Source: Planctomycetota bacterium
GTDB lineage: Bacteria; Planctomycetota; GCA-002687715; DRQF01
Assembly (NCBI GenBank): GCA_011369445.1
Contig: DRQF01000120.1
Span: forward strand, 1 to 64,000
Direction of reading: 5' to 3'
DNA length: 64,000 bases
The notes below the pieces were generated by a model. The model did not search any database. It was not told where the DNA came from and was given only the letters and a program-made list of their open reading frames with translations. The first letter of the stretch is position 1. Each line of letters begins with the position of its first letter. The position numbers were made by a program, and so were the translations under genes. This document shows positions 1 through 6,663 of the stretch, one piece after another.

Positions 1-1
1 C

Positions 2-427
2 GGCGTTGACTACTTGATTGTCGGTGCGCATGCGCTGGCGGTGCACGGACACGTCCGTGCCACAAAGGACCTGGATGTCTGGGTCCGTCCCTCGCCTGAC
101 AACGCGGCGAGGGTGCTCAAGGCTCTGTTGGCTTTTGGGGCTCCGATTCTCGATCTGACACAGGAGGATTTGGCTTCTCCGGGGGTTGTTTTCCAAATCG
201 GAGTGCCACCGGTCAGGATCGATGTGCTCACTCAGATTGATGGCGTCGAATTCGATGTCGCATGGTCGGAGAGGGTTGTTGTCACGCGGCGTGCGGGAAA
301 CGTCTATGTGCTTTCGAAACGTCTATTGATCGTGAACAAGCAGGCGAGTGGTCGGTTGCAGGACTTGGCCGATGTCGAGCGCCTTCGCGATTCCGACGGA
401 CCGGATGACGGGCTCGAGGGAGCGTGA
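2..427 (+). CDS. Nucleotidyltransferase-fold protein (standalone AbiEii/DUF6036-like), 5' end truncated by window start
   Basis: ORF open to the window edge; translation GVDYLIVGAHALAVHGHVRATKDLDVWVRPS...FGAP...QIGVPPVRIDVLTQIDG...NKQASGRLQDLADVE has the GA/G..(T/K)DLDVWV nucleotidyltransferase signature. Confidence 0.7.
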   Translation, partial: GVDYLIVGAHALAVHGHVRATKDLDVWVRPSPDNAARVLKALLAFGAPILDLTQEDLASPGVVFQIGVPPVRIDVLTQIDGVEFDVAWSERVVVTRRAGNVYVLSKRLLIVNKQASGRLQDLADVERLRDSDGPDDGLEGA

Positions 428-489
428 ATCTCGTGCCCCCATCGGGTCGGGATTCAGTCGCTGAGGAGACTGGGGGTGAGGAGGTCGGA

Positions 490-1940
490 GGGGATTGTCC
501 CGATTTCCGTTGAAACTCGGCGGCTCGGGTAGCCACTTCTGAGTCTATGCGGCGTCCTCCTTCTTGTCGATGTCCTTGAGAGTTTCGATGAGCATGGGCA
601 TGTGCTGGTAGCCGGTGATTCGTCGGAATTTCTTCTCTGCGTGAAGGAGCATCTTCGACGCCCAGCGCAGCGCCATGTCTGCGCTGCTCCACCGCTTGAC
701 GTTCCTGCAGAGTTCGCGCGTTCGAGAGAAGATGTTCTCGATCGGGTTGGTGCTTCGGAGTACCTTCCGCAATTCGTGAGGGACCTGGAGACGGTGAATC
801 GTGATTGTCTCCTCCAGGCCCTCGCGGAGGCTCGAGGCCGCCGCAGGACTCATGCTCTCGAGCTTCGCCAGGATCTTCTGCAGCTCCTTTTTGGCGTCGT
901 TGTATCGCAAAAGCCCCCATGCCGCTCGGAGCGCTCGGCGGATCCTCGCCTGTTGACCTTCGGGAAGATAGGAAAGCACATTTCGCATCTTGTGGATCTG
1001 GCAGCGCTGAATCGCCGCATGCTTGCCGAAGATGGCCTTGATCCCCTTCTTCAAAGCCTTCGCCCCGTCAATGACGAACAGACGATTGCGCTTTGGATCG
1101 AGCCCCCTGTCGATGAGATCCTCAAGCAGGGCCTTCACCACAGTGCTGTTCTCGGTCGCGCCATCCCAGATGCCCAGGACATGCTTTTTGCCCTCAGAAT
1201 CCACTCCCAGGGCCGCTACGACCAGGTAATCGTGAAACGAGATGCCGTCGATCATGATGATCGGAATGTCCAGTCCGTCCAAGGGGCGTTCCATCAAAGC
1301 GGCCAGATCCTTGGCCGTGGCCGTCTTCCAGTGGCGGCTGACCGAGCTTTTGCGAACGCCGTAGCCCTCACAGAACTCGTCAATCACCCCCTCGTAGTTG
1401 CGAGTCGACACACCACGGACGACACGGCGGACAACGTCGTCCTCCATCCGCCTATCCGCCTGAAACATCCGGTAGCGTTCCAGTTCGACCTCGCCACCAT
1501 CGACGTGACGAAGGCGGGGGCGCCGAAAGGGAACCTTCTTGCCGCTGAACACGACGTATCCATCCTCGGCTCCCCAGCGCACCGTTTCGCGTTCACGGTC
1601 ATGCTCGTAACGGCCTCCCGCACGCTGCTCAACTTCCTCGTCAATCAGAGCTTTCATGATCAAAAGGCCCGCTTCGGCAGCGATCGCCTCCACCGCTCCC
1701 TGGGTGGCGGCGAGCAGTTGCGGCATCCGAAAAGCAAGCTGAACTTCTCCTCCCCCCACGGCGATGACGCGCCCGTTCTGGGTTCCGGACTTCTTTTTCC
1801 TGGTCCTCGACTTCTTGCTGCGGTATTTCTTACTCGACACGGCGGTTCTCCATGGGTTTCCTGGTTGCGTTTGTCATTCCCAGGCTACCCGGAACCGCCG
1901 CGTTCATTTCCTCAATTCAACGGGAAGACGGACATCCCCC
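490..1940 (-). mobile_element. IS256-family insertion sequence with imperfect terminal inverted repeats
   Basis: Transposase ORF 545..1840 flanked by imperfect TIRs: left GGGGATTGTCCCGATTTCCGTTGAA...CGGCGGCTCGGGTAGCC (about 490-534), right end reverse complement GGGGATGTCCGTCTTCCCGTTGAA...GCGGCGGTTCCGGGTAGCC (about 1883-1939). Exact outer boundary and direct repeats not resolved. Confidence 0.7.
545..1840 (-). CDS. IS256/Mutator-family transposase
   Basis: 431 aa; motifs PIIMIDGISFHDYLVVAALGVDSEGKKHVLGIWDGATEN, RLFVIDGAKALKKGI...QRCQIHKMRNVLSYLP, STNPIENIFSRTR typical of IS256 DDE transposases. Confidence 0.93.
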   Translation of the reverse strand: MSSKKYRSKKSRTRKKKSGTQNGRVIAVGGGEVQLAFRMPQLLAATQGAVEAIAAEAGLLIMKALIDEEVEQRAGGRYEHDRERETVRWGAEDGYVVFSGKKVPFRRPRLRHVDGGEVELERYRMFQADRRMEDDVVRRVVRGVSTRNYEGVIDEFCEGYGVRKSSVSRHWKTATAKDLAALMERPLDGLDIPIIMIDGISFHDYLVVAALGVDSEGKKHVLGIWDGATENSTVVKALLEDLIDRGLDPKRNRLFVIDGAKALKKGIKAIFGKHAAIQRCQIHKMRNVLSYLPEGQQARIRRALRAAWGLLRYNDAKKELQKILAKLESMSPAAASSLREGLEETITIHRLQVPHELRKVLRSTNPIENIFSRTRELCRNVKRWSSADMALRWASKMLLHAEKKFRRITGYQHMPMLIETLKDIDKKEDAA

Positions 1941-2110
1941 GGGGTCGACCTTGGTAACGTGAGCGTGGCGATGTCCGAGGACGACCTGCGCGGCCTCGAT
2001 GCCCCAGTCCTCCGCGCCAGGCTCGGCTGAGTTGGCCAGAAACCACCCTAACACGTTGCCCACAAAGCACTTATAGTAGTGCACGATCTTCGGACAAATG
2101 CTTGGCCGTC
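1940..2110 (-). pseudogene. C-terminal remnant of a tyrosine recombinase/integrase, truncated at the IS right end
   Basis: Minus-strand translation ...NSAEPGAEDWGIEAAQVVLGHRHAHVTKV resembles the HSA..(R)..GIEAAQVVLGH...VTQVYAE block of tyrosine recombinases; homology ends at the IS boundary before the catalytic Tyr. Confidence 0.5.
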
Positions 2111-2130
2111 TGGTTGTCATCTCCCTGCAT

Positions 2131-2152
2131 TTATTTGCTGCGCAGCAAATAA
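2131..2152. promoter_or_regulatory. Perfect 22-bp palindrome (putative operator 1 of the AbiE-like pair)
   Basis: TTATTTGCTGC|GCAGCAAATAA, 73 bp upstream of the 2225 ATG. Confidence 0.65.
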
Positions 2153-2188
2153 GGTGTTTTCTCTTGCGCCTGGGCCAGATTTGGCGAT

Positions 2189-2206
2189 ATTTACTGTGCA
2201 GGAAAT
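2189..2206. promoter_or_regulatory. Imperfect second copy of the palindrome (putative operator 2)
   Basis: ATTTACTGTGCAGGAAAT matches ATTTGCTGCGCAGCAAAT at 15/18 positions, 56 bp downstream of copy 1, 18 bp before the ATG. Confidence 0.6.
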
Positions 2207-2224
2207 CTCATCAGGAGCTTTTCG

Positions 2225-3298
2225 ATGAGCGGAAGGCCACAAACCGAACAATCGATCGTCGAGCGTCTGCAAGATGCGCTGCGCGGCCTCCCGAGAGTAG
2301 AGGTCCGCGACTGGAGGCTCGAGCCATCTCCTGGAGATCTCCAGGGGGATGGAGTGCTCGACATCAGCGTCGCTGACCGCCACCTCTCGCTGGTGCTCGA
2401 GATCAAAAAGAGCGTTTATCCCCGCGACGTTCGGCAAGTCATAGAGCAGATGAGGCGCACCTCGCGGCAACCGAGCCATCGCCTCGCGGTCCTCGTGGCC
2501 GAGTCCATTTCGCCCGGGGCGAAGGAGCTGCTCCAGGCTGAGGAACTCGGATACTGGGACTCCGGCGGAAGCCTCTTTCTGACCGCTCCCGGCCTGTTCA
2601 TCCTGATCGAACGCCCGGCGCCCAAGTCTCTCAAGCGCACCATGCGCACGTTGTTCTCCGGCCGTCGAGCGCAGGCAATCCTCGCCATCTTGAATTCGCA
2701 TGAGGAGTGGGTCGGCGTCGCCGAGGTTGCGCGCCGGTCGGGTGTGTCGAGGCCAACGGTGTCCCAGGTGATGACCGAGCTCGAGCGACAGGGCTTCATG
2801 GACTTTCGCGGGGCCGGCCCCACGAAGGAACGACGAGTCGAATCTCCAGGAGAACTCCTCGACACCTGGGTGAAGGAATTTCCGATGCTCAGGAAAACTC
2901 ACGCGCGTCGGTTCTTCGTCCCTGGTCACAAGGCAGATCGACTCGCAGACGAGATCTCAAGGAAGCTGGAAGAGAGGGGCGTGACCTACGGACTCACTGG
3001 CCAGGCCGCCGCTCAGCGCTACGCACCGTTTCTCTCGAGCATCTCCGTGGTCACGCTCCGGATTCTTCAATCTCCCGCAGTCGAGGAAGCCATCGCCGAT
3101 CTCGGTGGACATGAGGTGGATGAAGGAGCAAACCTCGAAGTCTTCGCGACCAAGTCGGGAGATGAATTCAACTTCCGGGAGAAAGTCGACGATGTCTGGC
3201 TTTTGAGCCCGATTCAGGTCTACCTCGACCTCATGGGAAGCAAGGGGCGGTCGCAGGAACTCGCCGATCACCTTCGTCGGGAGAGGATCGGATTCTGA
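2225..3298 (+). CDS. AbiEi-like type IV antitoxin/transcriptional regulator with winged-HTH
   Basis: 357 aa; wHTH segment VGVAEVARRSGVSRPTVSQVMTELERQGFMDFRG; located immediately before an AbiEii-like nucleotidyltransferase with TGATG overlap; C-terminus WLLSPIQVYLDLMGSKGRSQELADHLRRERIGF is the typical AbiEi-family ending. Confidence 0.7.
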   Translation: MSGRPQTEQSIVERLQDALRGLPRVEVRDWRLEPSPGDLQGDGVLDISVADRHLSLVLEIKKSVYPRDVRQVIEQMRRTSRQPSHRLAVLVAESISPGAKELLQAEELGYWDSGGSLFLTAPGLFILIERPAPKSLKRTMRTLFSGRRAQAILAILNSHEEWVGVAEVARRSGVSRPTVSQVMTELERQGFMDFRGAGPTKERRVESPGELLDTWVKEFPMLRKTHARRFFVPGHKADRLADEISRKLEERGVTYGLTGQAAAQRYAPFLSSISVVTLRILQSPAVEEAIADLGGHEVDEGANLEVFATKSGDEFNFREKVDDVWLLSPIQVYLDLMGSKGRSQELADHLRRERIGF

Positions 3299-4191
3299 TG
3301 GACAAGCCTCGCACGAAAGAGGGTTACGACGACGGGATCACAGCAGAGTGCGTTCGGGTCCTCGTGACCCTGCTTCGAGGTCTCGGTCCGTGGAAGGAGT
3401 CGGTCTACCTCGTTGGTGGTTTGGCTCCGAAGTACATCATCGAGGCAGCCCCTCCGGAGGTCCCCGAGCACGCCGGGACCTTGGACGTCGATTTGGTGAT
3501 CGACCAGAAGATCTTGGAGGAGACCGAGGCCTACAAGACGCTGGAGAAAAACCTCAAGAGAATCGGGTTCGAGCGAGCGACCAACGACGCTGGCTCCAAG
3601 CTCTCCTGGCGCTGGCAGATTCGAACCGACAAGGGGCACCTGATCCTGCTGGAATTCCTCGTCGATGCGCCCGGTGTCGGCGGCGGCCGAGTCGAACCGC
3701 TGCCAGCGAAGGGGCGTCGAGTTTCGGCGCTGAACGTGCCTCACGCCTCCCTCGTTTTCGACTTCCACGGCGAGTCCATCGAAACCGCGGAGCTGCTTGG
3801 CGAGAACGGGATCGTGGAGGAACGGATCCGCCATGCCAATATCGTGAGCTTCCTCTGCTTGAAGGCCTTCGCTTTCGAAGACCGATACGAGCGCAAAGAT
3901 GCCTACGACCTCAACTACTGTCTGGAGCACGCAGCGATCGACGCAGTGACCCGCGGCTTTCGGTCAGCCCTCGAAGGCCGTCGCAGAGACGAAATCAATG
4001 CGGCCGTCGATATTCTCCGCCGACGATTCGTGGGCGCCGATCGCACACGAAGTCACCTCCTCGACGGTCCTGTGGCCGTCGCGAAGTTTGAGCTCGGGGA
4101 AGAGAATGCCTCCGAGACTCGAGAACGCCGAGTCCTTCGGCAGCGCGAGGTCAGTTCCGTGATCGCATCACTTCTCGACGAGCTGGGTTGA
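3298..4191 (+). CDS. AbiEii-like nucleotidyltransferase (putative type IV toxin partner)
   Basis: 297 aa; LVGGLAPKYIIE...HAGTLDVDLVID nucleotidyltransferase motif, KAFAFEDRYERKDAYDLNYCL helix typical of AbiEii/DUF1814-like proteins; start codon overlaps the upstream stop (TGATG). Confidence 0.7.
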   Translation: MDKPRTKEGYDDGITAECVRVLVTLLRGLGPWKESVYLVGGLAPKYIIEAAPPEVPEHAGTLDVDLVIDQKILEETEAYKTLEKNLKRIGFERATNDAGSKLSWRWQIRTDKGHLILLEFLVDAPGVGGGRVEPLPAKGRRVSALNVPHASLVFDFHGESIETAELLGENGIVEERIRHANIVSFLCLKAFAFEDRYERKDAYDLNYCLEHAAIDAVTRGFRSALEGRRRDEINAAVDILRRRFVGADRTRSHLLDGPVAVAKFELGEENASETRERRVLRQREVSSVIASLLDELG

Positions 4192-4310
4192 CACGCACGA
4201 CGTCGATGTGCTCTTCACGAGTTGGAGGTCAACCCTCGCTTTGTCGTGGCGGTGGCCGAGGACGGTCAGGGGACGCGTAAGTCACGCGCTCAGCAGGAAC
4301 ATACTAGCAG

Positions 4311-4384
4311 TGGGCGATGAGGGGCTCGAACCCCCGACCCCCTCGGTGTAAACGAGGTGCTCTAGCCAACTGAGCTAATCGCCC
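4311..4384 (-). tRNA. tRNA-Val (anticodon UAC)
   Basis: Minus strand GGGCGATTAGCTCAGTTGGCTAGAGCACCTCGTTTACACCGAGGGGGTCGGGGGTTCGAGCCCCTCATCGCCCA; complete cloverleaf with anticodon stem CCTCG/CGAGG and loop TTTACAC; no encoded CCA. Confidence 0.95.
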
Positions 4385-4572
4385 TGGAATGCGGTCGGGA
4401 GAGGTGTAGGACAGGGACGACGGGAAGTCAATGCGGAAGGGGCGCTGGAAGGGCGGGCATGGGCGGTTTTCCCGGAAATCCCCTTGACAGAAAGTCCTTG
4501 CGACGGGTAAGAATAAGAGTGTCAAAAGACGTTCTTGTTGTTGCCGAATGAATGCTGCCTGGAGAGTCAGGG

Positions 4573-5361
4573 ATGAGCGAGCGCGAGCGTAGGGTCTGCA
4601 CGGACCCATGGACCGGCGTGACCTACGAGAAGAAGGCGGGCGAGAAGGTGCCTCCGCGGGCTCATCTGACCGACGAGTGCCTCCGCCTCCTGAATCTCTA
4701 CGCGGCGTTCGAAGACCAGAGGAAACCCGGCTCCTTGGCCCGGCAACACGTCGACGCTTGCCCGAACTGCCAGAAGTACATCGCGCGGAAGGAATGGGAG
4801 CGGAAGAAGGAAGAGGAGCTCCTCTCCTCCCCCGACGTCGAAGCCCTCGTTGCGGACTACGCCAAACGCTTCCGCGTCCCCGTGTGGCAAAGACGCAAGT
4901 TCATCGCCGCGGCCTCCGTGCTCGCCCTCGGCGCCCTCGGCCTCGGTGCCAAGGCCTGGTTCGGACGCAGCGGACCCCAGCCCGTCGGCAACGGCGGTTC
5001 GCCGACGCCGCATGCGGATCGGCACGTCTTTGACGCGAACGCACGGCTTGACCGGCTGTTCAACCAAGGCGGCATCGGCGCGGTCTCTGGACACTTGGTC
5101 GGTGCTTCGGAACTCGAAACGCTCCGTGTTTTGCGGTGGATCAGCATGCGGGGGCAGACAGCTCTGATCCCCACGGTCATCCCCCTGCTATCGGACCCGC
5201 GTCTCGCGATTAGGAATGGCGCAGCGGGAACACTGTCCATTCTTCCACCTGTTCCCATCAAGCCATTCCTTCAATCCATCCGCCAAGCCGCCGCGAGCGA
5301 GACGGATGCACGGCTACGAGGATCTCTCGAACGGTTGGCGCAAAAAGTCGATGGGGCGTGA
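4573..5361 (+). CDS. Putative zinc-finger anti-sigma-like membrane protein with HEAT-like C-terminus (paralog A)
   Basis: ARQHVDACPNCQKYIARKEW (H-x3-C-x2-C), single TM (KFIAAASVLALGALGLGAKAW), HEAT-like TALIPTVIPLLSDPRLAIRNGAAGTLSIL; GGAGAG Shine-Dalgarno 7 nt before ATG 4573. Confidence 0.6.
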   Translation: MSERERRVCTDPWTGVTYEKKAGEKVPPRAHLTDECLRLLNLYAAFEDQRKPGSLARQHVDACPNCQKYIARKEWERKKEEELLSSPDVEALVADYAKRFRVPVWQRRKFIAAASVLALGALGLGAKAWFGRSGPQPVGNGGSPTPHADRHVFDANARLDRLFNQGGIGAVSGHLVGASELETLRVLRWISMRGQTALIPTVIPLLSDPRLAIRNGAAGTLSILPPVPIKPFLQSIRQAAASETDARLRGSLERLAQKVDGA

Positions 5362-5606
5362 TGTCCATCTCTGCCTCACCGGACCCTTCGGGGCGACGTA
5401 TTTGTGTCACGGTCACCGGAGGCAGCGGTGGAAGAGCCGAGGTGATCGTTGACACGCCGGGACTGGCACAACGTGTCGTCATCGATTTGGACCAGGGTGC
5501 TGGATTTCATTGCTTTTCTTTGCCCAATGGAATCAGTGACGGCGTGATCGTTAGCGGAACAGATGCTCTTGGAAACGACGCGGTCGCGCTCCTCTCGTTG
5601 CTCTAA
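5361..5606 (+). CDS. Small hypothetical protein overlapping the paralog A stop codon
   Basis: About 81 aa ORF starting at the TGATG overlap (GTG 5358 or ATG 5361): MSISASPDPSGRRICVTVTGGSGGRAEVIVDTPGLAQRVVIDLDQGAGFHCFSLP...; lies between the two zinc-finger paralogs. Confidence 0.4.
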   Translation: MSISASPDPSGRRICVTVTGGSGGRAEVIVDTPGLAQRVVIDLDQGAGFHCFSLPNGISDGVIVSGTDALGNDAVALLSLL

Positions 5607-5709
5607 GCTTTACGGCTGAGCTGCCTGACACATGTCAGTTCGCAACAACCCGTGACTCATTTCCGCCACAGGGACGAGTGAAAGCGATGAGCGTCTCTAC
5701 GGAACTAGC

Positions 5710-5745
5710 TTGACCTCCTTTCAGTGCACCTCATAATACAGTGCA
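5710..5745 (+). promoter_or_regulatory. Putative sigma70-like promoter with direct repeat CAGTGCA bracketing the -10
   Basis: TTGACC (5710-5715) N18 TAATAC (5734-5739); CAGTGCA at 5722-5728 and 5739-5745. Confidence 0.4.
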
Positions 5746-5758
5746 TTGGAGGAACGCC

Positions 5759-6568
5759 ATGAGTGGATGGGATGAGTTGGCGCGGAGTATGGGGTCGCGG
5801 AAGAGTTCGGGTGGGGTGAGGAGCGGTCGGCCGAGGCGGCCCGTCCTTTGCGATGAGTGCATTCGATTCCTGTCCATCCATTCGGCATTCGAGGATCAGA
5901 GGGAAGACGGGTCGATGGCGCGGGAGCACATCGACGGGTGCGAGGCGTGCCAGCAGTACTTCGCTTGGAAGGAGTGGAATCGGAAGCGGGAGGAGGCGTT
6001 CTACACCTCGCCCGAGGTCGTGGGGCTGGTGGAGGAATACGCCCGGCGGTTTCGTCTCCCCTTCTGGCAGCGAAGGCGGGTGCAGTTGACCGGCGGACTC
6101 CTCCTCCTCGTCGCGTGCGCCGCCCTCGTCCTCTTCCTGGCTTCCCACCGCGCCCAAGGCACGCCGCCCGTCCTCTTCATCGGGGTCACGGCAGGGGGTG
6201 GGTCGCCGACGCCGAACGTGGTCAAGGCAATCTCCGAGAGTTTCGACGGGCTCGATCGCGTCTATGTTGAAGGCGGAGTGCCGGCCATCAACAAGGTGTT
6301 CTCGGAGGGCACGACCCAGGACATCCTCGCGGCTGCGCACTGGGCGGCCGAGCGCGTGAAGACGCCCCTGATCCCAACCTTTGTCGCCGCCCTCGCGGAC
6401 GGGCGGATCGAAGTGAGAAAGGCCGCGACCGCCGCATTGATGAGAATGCCCCCCCTCACAGTCAAACCGTTCGTATCCTCGCTGTCGCAAGCTGCCAGCA
6501 TGGAACCCAATCCCCAGTTCGGAATGGTCCTTCAGTCCTTCGCGACGGAGATCTCTCGAGCTCGGTGA
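5759..6568 (+). CDS. Putative zinc-finger anti-sigma-like membrane protein with HEAT-like C-terminus (paralog B)
   Basis: AREHIDGCEACQQYFAWKEWNRKREE...LVEEYARRFRLPFWQRR, TM, HEAT-like TPLIPTFVAALADGRIEVRKAATAALMRMPPLTVKPFVSSL; clearly paralogous to 4573..5361; GGAGGA before ATG 5759. Confidence 0.6.
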   Translation: MSGWDELARSMGSRKSSGGVRSGRPRRPVLCDECIRFLSIHSAFEDQREDGSMAREHIDGCEACQQYFAWKEWNRKREEAFYTSPEVVGLVEEYARRFRLPFWQRRRVQLTGGLLLLVACAALVLFLASHRAQGTPPVLFIGVTAGGGSPTPNVVKAISESFDGLDRVYVEGGVPAINKVFSEGTTQDILAAAHWAAERVKTPLIPTFVAALADGRIEVRKAATAALMRMPPLTVKPFVSSLSQAASMEPNPQFGMVLQSFATEISRAR

Positions 6569-6609
6569 GCCAAGCCGCCAGAAGCGATCTTGGATGCCGG
6601 GCAGAAAAC

Positions 6610-6634
6610 GGGCCGAGGCGGGGTGCCTCGGCCC
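6610..6634. terminator. Hairpin between convergent genes (possible bidirectional terminator)
   Basis: GGGCCGAGGC GGGGT GCCTCGGCCC perfect 10-bp stem; no U-tract. Confidence 0.5.
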
Positions 6635-6663
6635 ATTGAGGATTCAGGGTTGGATGCGCTGGA

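Noticed and set aside
482-1950. Target-site duplication of the IS256 element (GGTCG-like on both sides)
   Set aside because: Only a short, out-of-register match; not convincing as a true 8-9 bp duplication.
602-1957. 451-aa + strand ORF over the transposase
   Set aside because: Antisense shadow of the IS256 transposase.
4484-4525. TTGACA ... TGTCAA inverted repeat near the paralog A promoter
   Set aside because: Short 6-bp arms 30 bp apart; likely coincidental with the -35 element.
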